Under the pieces are notes generated by a model, which did not search any database, was not told the DNA's origin, and saw nothing but the letters and a program-made list of their open reading frames with translations. Positions 1 to 5,820 of a stretch of 8,120 nt of DNA are shown here, piece after piece (the stretch's first letter is position 1; each line of letters begins with the position of its first letter). Position numbers and translations under genes: made by a program. This DNA comes from an uncultured Ignavibacteriota bacterium (GTDB lineage: Bacteria; Bacteroidota; Ignavibacteria; Tepidaquicellales; Tepidaquicellaceae), in NCBI GenBank assembly GCA_937915485.1, contig CALGII010000228.1:1-8120 (forward strand), in the 5' to 3' direction.

Positions 1-19
1 TTTGCAAAACAAAAACTTG

Positions 20-47
20 TTGACTATTAAAGTTATAATGTTATATT
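20..47 (+). promoter_or_regulatory. sigma70-like promoter of the ATP-grasp/kamA operon
   Basis: TTGACT at 20-25 and TATATT at 42-47 are separated by 16 bases, each matching the -35 and -10 consensus at five of six positions. The -10 is followed by TTCG, so the stretch TATATTTCG also resembles the Bacteroidota -7 element TAnnTTTG. The start codon of the first gene lies about 33 bases downstream. A second TATAAT (34-39) is too close to the -35 box to pair with it. Confidence 0.5.
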
Positions 48-80
48 TCGTGAAATTTAAAATAAGAAAATAAATTTTTC

Positions 81-1154
81 TTGAGAGTAGCGCTAACATA
101 CAACGTTAAACACGATAACGGAGAAAATCCGGGCGGGAAAGTTTCGGAGAACGCGGCGAAATACATAAACCGCGAACTAGTTGAGAACTATCCCGAAAGG
201 ATTGACGACACTTACGCCGAATGGGACTCGATGGAAACTATCGACGCCGTGAAAGCCGCTCTGGAAACGGGCAGCCACGATGTTGAACTCGTCGAGGCGA
301 ATGATGAATCGTATTTCAAACTGAAAGAACTAAGACCAGATTTCGTGTTCAACGTCGCGGAAGGTTTCCGCGGCGCCTCAAGAGAATCGCAGATACCTTC
401 GATGCTCGAAATGCTTGACATTCCTTTCACGGGAAGCGATTCGATTACGATTGGAATCTGCCACGACAAATCACGCTGCAAGGAAATACTGTCTTACTAC
501 AACATTCCCAACTCAAAATTCTTCATAACGGACCGCCCTGTTTTAAACGGTTCTGATTTGAGTTTCCCGAAATTTGTTAAACCGCTGCACGAAGGTTCTT
601 CGAAAGGCATTTATAATTCTTCCGTCGCTTACAGCAGGGAAGAACTTAACGGCGAAATTGAAAGAATAAAATCGTGCTACGGTCAGCCGGCTATAGTGGA
701 GGAATTTGTTCCCGGCAAAGAGTTTACGGTCGCTATGCTCGGAAACGGCGATGACGTTCGCGTCCTTCCAGTCGTGGAAATAAACCTTGATTCGGTTCCG
801 CAGGGATTCAATAAGATTTATTCCTACGAAGTGAAATGGTTCTTCGATACAAGAGAGAACCAACTGGACATTTTTAACTGTCCGGCAAACGTTGACCCGA
901 AAATTTATTCAAGCATAGAAAAAGTTTGTAAAGATACTTATAAAGCGCTTCGCGTGCGCGACTGGGCAAGGATTGACATACGGCTCGACAATAATAACGT
1001 GCCCAACGTGATAGAAATTAATCCGCTCCCGGGAATTCTTCCCGACCCCGCGGATAATTCCTGCTATCCGAAAGCTGCGCGGACTGCCGGTATGGATTAC
1101 AATAAAATGATTAATACCGTTTTAAATGAAGCGGTAAAAAGAATTTCGGAATAA
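81..1154 (+). CDS. D-Ala-D-Ala ligase-like ATP-grasp enzyme (first of two)
   Basis: This 357-residue protein has the ATP-grasp fold of D-alanine-D-alanine ligase (Ddl), which activates a carboxylate with ATP and joins it to an amine. Visible elements in order are the N-terminal strand MRVALTYN, a HDKSR stretch (128-132), the nucleotide-binding lysine in FVKPLHEGSSKG (K167, serines 173-174), VEEFVPGKE (E207/E208), and the metal/phosphate set ARIDIR (R297, D299) and EINPLPG (E312, N314). The 13-residue spacing from D299 to E312 equals that of E. coli DdlB (D257-E270). The usual N-terminal GGxSxE loop of Ddl is not visible, so the first substrate may not be D-Ala. The start is TTG, with no clear Shine-Dalgarno; it is chosen because it restores the first beta strand, which matches MKVSILYN of the next gene. 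It is the first gene of a four-gene operon ending in a KamA-type aminomutase, so a role in ligating beta-lysine or a related amino acid is an inference. An ordinary peptidoglycan Ddl is less likely because two divergent copies sit together without mur genes. Confidence 0.88.
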   Translation: MRVALTYNVKHDNGENPGGKVSENAAKYINRELVENYPERIDDTYAEWDSMETIDAVKAALETGSHDVELVEANDESYFKLKELRPDFVFNVAEGFRGASRESQIPSMLEMLDIPFTGSDSITIGICHDKSRCKEILSYYNIPNSKFFITDRPVLNGSDLSFPKFVKPLHEGSSKGIYNSSVAYSREELNGEIERIKSCYGQPAIVEEFVPGKEFTVAMLGNGDDVRVLPVVEINLDSVPQGFNKIYSYEVKWFFDTRENQLDIFNCPANVDPKIYSSIEKVCKDTYKALRVRDWARIDIRLDNNNVPNVIEINPLPGILPDPADNSCYPKAARTAGMDYNKMINTVLNEAVKRISE

Positions 1155-1182
1155 AAACAGAATCGAATAAAAAATATTACAG

Positions 1183-2289
1183 ATGAAAGTCAGCATATTA
1201 TATAACGACCCGCTGCAATACACGAAGGATAAAATCTGGGATGACGGCGTTACCGACATCGACAAGGTTGAAGCCGCGATTGATATGAGCGAGTACGGAG
1301 TTCTCGACGAAATGAAATCCGTTCAGCGCGCGCTCGGCGCGAGCAGCCACGATACGAAAATTGTCCCCGTCGCTCTCGACCTGTTTAAACTGATTGAGGA
1401 ACTGCGCGACGACAGACCCGATATTATTTTTAATCTCTGCGAATCGCTCGACGGCGACCCTACGCAGGAAATGAACATCGCGTCCCTTTATGAAATGCTC
1501 AAGATTCCGTACACGGGCTCACGCGCTCTTACTCTTGGACTCGCGCTTAACAAGGCGAGAGTGAAAGAAATCCTTAACTACTACGATATTCCGACGGCGA
1601 AGCATTTCATCTGCACGAACCCGTCGAAGATGAACGAAGAAGGCTACCACAGGTTGAAAGGAAAATATCCTCTGATTGTAAAACCGTCGCGTGAGGACGC
1701 CAGCATCGGCATCGAAAATGATTCGATTGTTTACGACGAGGAAAAACTCGTGAAGAGAATTGAATACGTCCTCGACGTTCATAAACAACCCGCTCTCGTC
1801 GAACAGTTCATCGACGGAAGGGAAATAAACGTAAGCGTCGTCGGCAACGTCGTGAACGGAATCGAAGATTTGATTGTGTTCCCGATTTCCGAAATTGATT
1901 TTTCTCTTCTTCCCGATGACTACCCGAAAATTGTAAGTTATAACAGCAAGTGGATGTATAAGACCGTAGAGTTCAAAGGCACGAAAGCCGTGTGCCCCGC
2001 GAAAAACATGTCGCCCGAACTCGAGTCGCTTATTCAGAATACCGCTAGAAGGGTGTATAATATAGTAGGCGCCGCCGATTATGCGCGCGTCGATTTCCGC
2101 GTGAAGGACGGCGTCCCGTACGTGCTCGAACTCAACCCGAACCCCGACATCTCCTCTGACGTTGACGAGGATACGGGATTCACGAGAAGCGGCAAGGCTT
2201 ACGGCTGGTCGTATGATTTTCTTATTTCAAAGATTATTGACCTTGCCTGGGAAAGATGGCAGGGAATATTTGCAAACGTTAAAGTCTGA
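1183..2289 (+). CDS. Divergent D-Ala-D-Ala ligase-like ATP-grasp enzyme (second)
   Basis: This 368-residue protein is a clear paralogue of the preceding enzyme, starting 28 bases after its stop. It keeps the ATP-grasp frame: MKVSILYN at the N-terminus, LNKARVKEIL (122-131), VKPSREDASIG (K167), VEQFIDGREINVSVVG (E207, E214), ARVDFR (R302, D304) and ELNPNPD (E316, N318). Two active-site segments differ from the first copy and from classical Ddl: EGSSKG is replaced by EDASIG, and the C-terminal NPLPG is replaced by NPNPD. In Ddl these segments bind ATP phosphates and the substrate carboxylates, so this copy probably uses different substrates or performs a second ligation step. Nucleotide and metal ligands are intact, so it is expected to be active. 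The stop codon overlaps the start of the acetyltransferase gene (TGATG), indicating translational coupling. No good Shine-Dalgarno precedes the ATG. The exact reaction cannot be told from sequence. Confidence 0.87.
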   Translation: MKVSILYNDPLQYTKDKIWDDGVTDIDKVEAAIDMSEYGVLDEMKSVQRALGASSHDTKIVPVALDLFKLIEELRDDRPDIIFNLCESLDGDPTQEMNIASLYEMLKIPYTGSRALTLGLALNKARVKEILNYYDIPTAKHFICTNPSKMNEEGYHRLKGKYPLIVKPSREDASIGIENDSIVYDEEKLVKRIEYVLDVHKQPALVEQFIDGREINVSVVGNVVNGIEDLIVFPISEIDFSLLPDDYPKIVSYNSKWMYKTVEFKGTKAVCPAKNMSPELESLIQNTARRVYNIVGAADYARVDFRVKDGVPYVLELNPNPDISSDVDEDTGFTRSGKAYGWSYDFLISKIIDLAWERWQGIFANVKV

Positions 2290-2756
2290 TGATTAGAAAA
2301 CTCGAACATAAGGACAGAAACATAATCGAAAAAATCCTCGTCGATACGAATAACTTCAGCGGCGATGAAATTAAAATCGCGATGGAGTTGATTGACGTTT
2401 ACATTAATGACAGCGAACAGAAAGACTATGAAATATTCGTGGACGAGGAAGAGACTATAAACGGTTACGTGTGCATCGGTCCGCGTCCGCTTACCGAAGG
2501 AACCTTCGACCTGTACTGGATTGCGGTTAACCCGAACGTGCAGTCGAAAGGAATCGGAAGCAAACTGATCGCGTACATCGAGCAGCATCTGAAAAATAAA
2601 AACGGTCGGCTCGTCCTTATTGAAACGAGCGGAAAACCGTCTTACGAAAAAGAAAGAAGATTTTACGAAAAAAACCTTTATGATAAATTTGTCGAGATAA
2701 AGGATTTTTATAAAGAAGGGGACTCGCTTGTCGTTTACGGCAAGTACCTTCGTTAG
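2289..2756 (+). CDS. GNAT-family N-acetyltransferase
   Basis: This is a 155-residue single-domain GNAT protein, which would transfer an acetyl group from acetyl-CoA to an amine. The diagnostic strand 4/helix 3 region is DLYWIAVNPNVQSKGIGSKL (74-93), with the acetyl-CoA pyrophosphate loop Q85-S-K-G88-I-G90. The region GRLVLIETSG (106-115) then RRFYEKNLY (123-131) fits the conserved strand 5 and the following tyrosine-bearing helix, where the tyrosine often acts as general acid. The start overlaps the preceding stop by one base, so it is translationally coupled to the second ATP-grasp gene. It is much shorter than AblB/YodP, the beta-lysine acetyltransferase that pairs with lysine 2,3-aminomutase in N-acetyl-beta-lysine synthesis, so it is not assigned to that family. 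The neighbouring ligases and aminomutase suggest that it acetylates beta-lysine or a ligated product of the pathway, but that is inference only. Confidence 0.85.
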   Translation: MIRKLEHKDRNIIEKILVDTNNFSGDEIKIAMELIDVYINDSEQKDYEIFVDEEETINGYVCIGPRPLTEGTFDLYWIAVNPNVQSKGIGSKLIAYIEQHLKNKNGRLVLIETSGKPSYEKERRFYEKNLYDKFVEIKDFYKEGDSLVVYGKYLR

Positions 2757-2782
2757 TTTAAGAAATATTTAATAACAAAAAT

Positions 2783-2787
2783 AAGGA
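2783..2787 (+). promoter_or_regulatory. ribosome binding site of kamA
   Basis: AAGGA lies seven bases upstream of the kamA ATG at 2795. It is the only recognisable Shine-Dalgarno among the four operon genes, the others having A/T-rich leaders or an overlap start, and it supports this start codon. Confidence 0.5.
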
Positions 2788-2794
2788 AAACTTT

Positions 2795-3952
2795 ATGGAA
2801 CTTTGGCAACAAATGATTCGCGACAGCGTTCATTCGGTTGACCAGCTTGTCGAAAAGTTCGGCATCAAACGAGATGTCGCGTCTAAACTGGATAAATTCT
2901 TCCAGGCGCGAGTAAACCCGTACTACCTGTCTCTTATCAGGGAACCGAACGATCCGATATGGAGGCAGTGCGTGCCCGACGAGGTTGAACTCGAAGACAT
3001 CGACGCCCCCGAGGACCCCTTGAATGAAGATGATATGAGTCCTGTTCCAAACATCACCCACCGCTACCCAGACAGGGCTTTGTTCCTCGTCACCTCTCAA
3101 TGCGGCCTCTACTGCCGTTTTTGCACCCGCAAGAGAAAAGTAGGAGATTCACACAAAATCTCGATGAACACTCTTGAATCCGCTTTCAGGTATCTCGAAC
3201 AGCATACCGAAATCAGCGACGTCATTCTTTCCGGAGGCGACCCGCTTATGCTTACCGACGCGATGCTTGAAAAGATTCTCGTTAGACTGAGGGAAATTAA
3301 ACACATACAGGTGATAAGACTCGGCACGAAAATGCCCTGCGTTCTTCCGCACAGGATTACGCCTAAACTCGTGAACATGCTGAAGAAGTATCACCCGATT
3401 TATATCAATACCCATTTCAATCATCCGTGGGAAATCACCGAGGAAAGCAAAAAAGCGTGCGGTATGCTCGTCGACGCCGGATGCCCAGTCGGTAACCAGT
3501 CCGTTCTTATGAAAGGCGTGAACGACAATCCCGAAACAATGAGGCAGTTGCTGAAAGGACTTCTCGCGATGAGAGTCAGACCTTACTATATTTATCAGGC
3601 CGACCTCACGAAAGGCGCGAATCACTTCAGAACTCCGCTGAGCGTCGGGCTCGACATAATGGATAAACTCCGCGGTCATATCTCGGGACTCGCCGTGCCG
3701 CAGTTCGTAATTGACGCTCCGGGCGGAGGCGGAAAAATTCCGATGCTTCCAAATTACGTTATCTCAAGAGACGATGACAAGATTATTCTCAGAAACTATA
3801 AGTACAACGTTTATGAATATCCCGAAGCGGCTGACGAAAAGAAAGTCACAGACAAGAACGCGTACCTGAGAAAATCAAAGAAGAAAAAACAACCCGTTCT
3901 CGCCGAAGTCGATGCAATTAAAAACGTAAAGATTCCCGTTCTGAACGAGTAA
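2795..3952 (+). CDS. kamA: KamA-family radical SAM aminomutase (likely lysine 2,3-aminomutase)
   Basis: This 385-residue enzyme belongs to the radical SAM/PLP aminomutases, which move the alpha-amino group of lysine to the beta carbon using S-adenosylmethionine and a [4Fe-4S] cluster. The cluster motif is C103-x3-C107-x2-C110 in QCGLYCRFCTRKR, followed by SGGDPL (146-151) and the PLP site DAPGGGGK with K314. D270 and D307 lie 44 and 7 residues before K314, exactly as D293 and D330 lie before K337 in clostridial lysine 2,3-aminomutase; these aspartates hold the lysine side-chain amine, and glutamate 2,3-aminomutase replaces them. The clostridial zinc cysteines are missing: position 245 (equivalent to C268) is Asn, and the C-terminal tail has no cysteine. 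The tail is instead lysine-rich (KSKKKK, 360-365). A fair Shine-Dalgarno AAGGA (2783-2787) lies seven bases before ATG. EF-P-type EpmB is an alternative, but no epmA is nearby and the operon partners are amino-acid ligases. Confidence 0.88.
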   Translation: MELWQQMIRDSVHSVDQLVEKFGIKRDVASKLDKFFQARVNPYYLSLIREPNDPIWRQCVPDEVELEDIDAPEDPLNEDDMSPVPNITHRYPDRALFLVTSQCGLYCRFCTRKRKVGDSHKISMNTLESAFRYLEQHTEISDVILSGGDPLMLTDAMLEKILVRLREIKHIQVIRLGTKMPCVLPHRITPKLVNMLKKYHPIYINTHFNHPWEITEESKKACGMLVDAGCPVGNQSVLMKGVNDNPETMRQLLKGLLAMRVRPYYIYQADLTKGANHFRTPLSVGLDIMDKLRGHISGLAVPQFVIDAPGGGGKIPMLPNYVISRDDDKIILRNYKYNVYEYPEAADEKKVTDKNAYLRKSKKKKQPVLAEVDAIKNVKIPVLNE

Positions 3953-3964
3953 ATACTTATAGAT

Positions 3965-4054
3965 ACATATGCTGAATGATTGAAAACATATGCTGAATGA
4001 TTGAAAACATTTGCTGAATGATTGAAAACATTTGCTGAATGATTGAAAACATTA
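3965..4054 (+). repeat. 21-bp tandem repeat array, four full copies plus a partial one
   Basis: Four 21-bp units start at 3965, 3986, 4007 and 4028, followed by the first six bases of a fifth. The unit begins ACATATGCTGAATGATTG. Copies 1 and 2 are identical, and copies 3 and 4 differ from them by one base (T for A at unit position 5). Each unit contains xTG CTG AAT GAT TGA, an in-frame start-like codon, LND and a stop. The real end of kamA reads GTT CTG AAC GAG TAA, and a similar GTG CTG AAC AAG TAA lies just after the array at 4062-4076. The array therefore looks like an expansion derived from the 3' end of kamA. On the other strand it reads as a repeated VFNHSAN/Y heptapeptide, which is a shadow and not a supported gene. 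Confidence 0.92.
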
Positions 4055-4099
4055 GGTGTCTGTGCTGAACAAGTAAAATAAAAATGAAGTCTCAATATC

Positions 4100-4131
4100 A
4101 AAGGGTTATTCAAATCGAATAACCCTTTTTC
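4100..4131 (+). terminator. Strong intrinsic terminator of the kamA operon
   Basis: A 12-bp perfect stem pairs 4100-4111 (AAAGGGTTATTC) with 4117-4128 (GAATAACCCTTT) across a five-base loop AAATC, and the T run continues to 4130. This is a textbook rho-independent terminator for + strand transcription, placed about 150 bases after the kamA stop, beyond the tandem repeats. The A run on the opposite side gives it some bidirectional potential. Confidence 0.9.
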
Positions 4132-4159
4132 TTTTGTCTTAATATACGCCGTTCTTTGT

Positions 4160-4199
4160 CCCCCTTTGGAGGGGGTGCGGCTTTAGCCGCGGGGGAGGG
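4160..4199. repeat. G-rich hairpin repeat element, copy 1
   Basis: This short GC-rich element contains two consecutive hairpins: CCCCCT...AGGGGG (arms 4160-4165 and 4170-4175) and GCGGC...GCCGC (arms 4177-4181 and 4186-4190), then GGGGGAGGG. The 24 bases at 4176-4199 recur at 4322-4345 with one mismatch. It resembles the small palindromic intergenic repeats found dispersed in many Bacteroidota and Ignavibacteria genomes. That likeness is from memory and was not searched. Confidence 0.7.
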
Positions 4200-4249
4200 C
4201 CGGAATCCATTACCGAAAACACTTCCTCTCTTTCGATCTTTCATTTTCC

Positions 4250-4282
4250 AATTTAAGATTTACAATTTAAAATTGAATGTGC
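4250..4282. repeat. 33-bp AT-rich direct repeat, copy 1
   Basis: The 33 bases starting AATTTAAGATTTACAATT and ending GAATGTGC recur without change at 4463-4495, 213 bases downstream. The sequence is partly self-complementary. It does not code for anything recognisable and is part of a duplicated intergenic composite together with the GCCGGAATCCAT block. Confidence 0.85.
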
Positions 4283-4285
4283 GTT

Positions 4286-4345
4286 TCCCTTTGGAGGGGC
4301 CGAAGGGTCGCCGCGGCGATGTGCGGCTTTAGCCGTGGGGGAGGG
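4286..4345. repeat. G-rich hairpin repeat element, copy 2 with insert
   Basis: This second copy of the G-rich element has a CCCTTTGGAGGGG start (4287-4299) and a TGCGGCTTTAGCCG hairpin (4322-4335). About 20 extra bases (CCGAAGGGTCGCCGCGGCGA, 4300-4319) sit between the two hairpins, in the place where copy 1 has none, and these can themselves pair in part (CGCCGCGGCG). The tail GGGGGAGGG matches copy 1. Confidence 0.65.
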
Positions 4346-4391
4346 TAAGAATTTACACGCCGCGCCAAATAAAATTCATTTCCACATTGTC

Positions 4392-4416
4392 ATTCCGGCA
4401 TGCTCTTAGCCGGAAT
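4392..4416. repeat. ATTCCGGC inverted repeat (dispersed hairpin element)
   Basis: Perfect 8-bp arms ATTCCGGC (4392-4399) and GCCGGAAT (4409-4416) flank a nine-base loop ATGCTCTTA, with GTC before and CCAT after. Only the right arm and its flank (GCCGGAATCCAT) are present at 4199-4210, where the left arm is replaced by the G-rich element. This suggests that the first copy is a truncated or rearranged version. Confidence 0.8.
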
Positions 4417-4462
4417 CCATAACCAAAGACACACATCCTCTTCCAGAAGACCTTCCATTTAA

Positions 4463-4495
4463 AATTTAAGATTTACAATTTAAAATTGAATGTGC
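4463..4495. repeat. 33-bp AT-rich direct repeat, copy 2
   Basis: This is an exact second copy of the 33 bases at 4250-4282. It lies just upstream of the start-less gene remnant at 4509-4685, so the repeat may mark the site at which the 5' part of that gene or its control region was lost. Confidence 0.85.
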
Positions 4496-4508
4496 TGTGC
4501 CCGAATAG

Positions 4509-4685
4509 GAAATAACACTTACCAAAGAATACACCGTAAGAATAGAAGCGGAGAGCGCGGAATCCGCTAAACGCCTCACAAAATTCTTTACCGGAGACGT
4601 TCTTGACATATCGACGATAGAAGACAGAGCAAAGCATAAATTTAAAATCAATGGAATTGAATGTAGAATGAACGAAGTGGATTAG
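4509..4685 (+). pseudogene. Remnant of a small gene without start codon
   Basis: An open frame of 58 codons runs from just after a stop at 4506-4508 to a TAG at 4683-4685. Its product reads like real protein: after ITLTKEYTVRIEAESAES comes a charged, alternating sequence ending in GIECRMNEVD. Codon choice (GAA, GCG, ATT, CTT) is like that of the native left-hand genes, unlike the AT-rich module to the right. No ATG, GTG or TTG occurs in frame before residue 54, so the frame cannot be translated by a normal start. ATA at 4512-4514, directly after AGGA (4507-4510), could be a mutated ATG, or the 5' end may have been removed next to the 33-bp repeat. The family is not recognised. The overlapping - strand frames here are shadows. 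Confidence 0.45.
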
Positions 4686-4848
4686 CCCTTTATGGTAATT
4701 TTCATTTTTCATCATTGTAAAACATTAATTATCAAATCAACAAACATATATCATATATATGTTTTCGAACTAAAACGAAGAGTAAAATTCGTTTGTAAAA
4801 TTTAGTACAGGCTCTGGTCGTGGGAATTAATTCGTCAAATTAAAAAAT
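4686..4848. other. AT-rich non-coding stretch between remnant gene and methyltransferase
   Basis: No gene is seen. Two inverted repeats are present: a 10-bp perfect arm pair AAACATATAT/ATATATGTTT with CAT loop (4742-4764), and AAACGAA/TTCGTTT with an eight-base loop (4773-4794). This stretch marks the change from the moderate-GC left half to the AT-rich right half. Confidence 0.5.
4773..4794 (-). terminator. Possible weak terminator of the restriction-modification operon
   Basis: On the - strand, downstream of the methyltransferase stop, AAACGAA (complement of 4788-4794) and TTCGTTT (complement of 4773-4779) form a 7-bp stem with an eight-base loop, followed by TAG and then few T residues. 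The stem is A/T-rich and the T tract is poor, so termination here is uncertain. The 10-bp AT hairpin at 4742-4764 is an alternative. Confidence 0.25.
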
Positions 4849-5820
4849 TCAAAATAATTTAAACTCATCAATTTCATTAAATGATTCAATTTTATTAAGA
4901 ATTGCGAAGTGACCCCGTCCAAATTCTTTAGACAAAGCCAATATTGTTTCCTTTTTGTTTTTGTATCTTATTAATTCTAAATATCTCATCTTTAATTTAT
5001 CAATTTCGTGTATATCCCAGTACTTTCCACGATTAGAAATATTTGTTTCCGTTGGCTTTCTTATGTCATTTAAAAGACACCCTTTCTTTATTTTTTGTAT
5101 ATTTTCTATTTGGTGTTTAAATGCCGTACTACTAATTTCAAATCCGATTGCGTTTCTATTTAGACCTAATGCTACTTTAGCGGTAGAAAAACTTCCGAGG
5201 AATAGATCACATACTAAATCATTCTCGTTACTGCTGTATTGTATCATTTTTATTAGGAGCTCTGTGGGTAATTCATTTTTATTCTTGATCTTTCCTGGCT
5301 TATATTCTTTATTTATTATCCAAACATCTTCCCTGTCTTGATAATTTAATGAGCCGTTTTTTAAATCTTTCTCGCCATCTCCAAACCTGCAAAAAGTATT
5401 AAACGTATGTTCTTTACCAGGTTTTGTATAGAATAAAATATGGTAGTGAGACGATATAAATTTATTCTTAGTATAAACGCCAAAATTATATTTCCATATA
5501 ATGTGATTTATCTCTGTTAGTGAAGTAGCCTTTAATGCATCAAGAATATCAACGAGGTTTGTATAACCGGAAACTATATATATTGTTCCACCCGGCTTAA
5601 GAATTCTCTCCGCCTCCTTTATCCATTTAAAACTAAAATCTCGGTAGTCTGATTTCGGAATTTCTACGTATCCATCTAAAACAAAACTTTCATTTCTGTT
5701 GTAATGTTTGTGCAGTTTATCTCCATTGATGCCATATGGTGGATCAGTGATAATAAGATCGACGGTATTATCATCAAGATATTTTTTACATCCTTCTATA
5801 CAGTCTATATTATAAAACAT
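4849..5820 (-). CDS. DNA amino-methyltransferase (DPPY, beta order) of a restriction-modification system
   Basis: This 323-residue protein is an S-adenosylmethionine-dependent DNA methyltransferase that would modify adenine N6 or cytosine N4. Catalytic motif IV is TDPPYGI (D26-Y29), followed by the helix and strand KWIKEAERILKPGGTIYIVSG. The SAM-binding motif I comes late (DLFLGSFST, 205-213) with motif II at GFE (226-228). Motif IV before motif I defines the beta arrangement. Motif I departs from FxGxG because the second glycine is Phe (F207-L-G209-S-F211). After about residue 265 there is a C-terminal extension of about 55 residues. Within it, ETILALSKEFGRGHFAILNKI (291-311) looks like a helix-turn-helix and may contribute to target recognition. 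The start ATG shares one base with the stop of the endonuclease gene (TAATG), so the two are translationally coupled. It is expected to protect the host from the adjoining nuclease. The recognition site and the base modified cannot be read from sequence. Confidence 0.9.
   Translation of the reverse strand: MFYNIDCIEGCKKYLDDNTVDLIITDPPYGINGDKLHKHYNRNESFVLDGYVEIPKSDYRDFSFKWIKEAERILKPGGTIYIVSGYTNLVDILDALKATSLTEINHIIWKYNFGVYTKNKFISSHYHILFYTKPGKEHTFNTFCRFGDGEKDLKNGSLNYQDREDVWIINKEYKPGKIKNKNELPTELLIKMIQYSSNENDLVCDLFLGSFSTAKVALGLNRNAIGFEISSTAFKHQIENIQKIKKGCLLNDIRKPTETNISNRGKYWDIHEIDKLKMRYLELIRYKNKKETILALSKEFGRGHFAILNKIESFNEIDEFKLF

Noticed and set aside
34..39. TATAAT as -10 box of the first operon
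   Set aside because: Only eight bases separate it from TTGACT; the TATATT at 42-47 gives normal spacing.
3965..4054. CRISPR array
   Set aside because: The 21-bp units are contiguous with no spacers, and no cas genes are present.
3811..4113. 100-codon - strand frame with a repeated VFNHSAN/Y heptapeptide
   Set aside because: It arises from the 21-bp tandem repeat, whose length is a multiple of three, and from antisense kamA. There is no independent support for a gene.
4466..4715. Two overlapping - strand frames of 61 and 80 codons
   Set aside because: They run antisense to the protein-like + strand remnant (4509-4685) and start or end inside repeats; their composition is not protein-like.
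4955..5341. 128-codon + strand frame inside the methyltransferase gene
   Set aside because: It is an antisense shadow of a methyltransferase with clear DPPY and SAM motifs.
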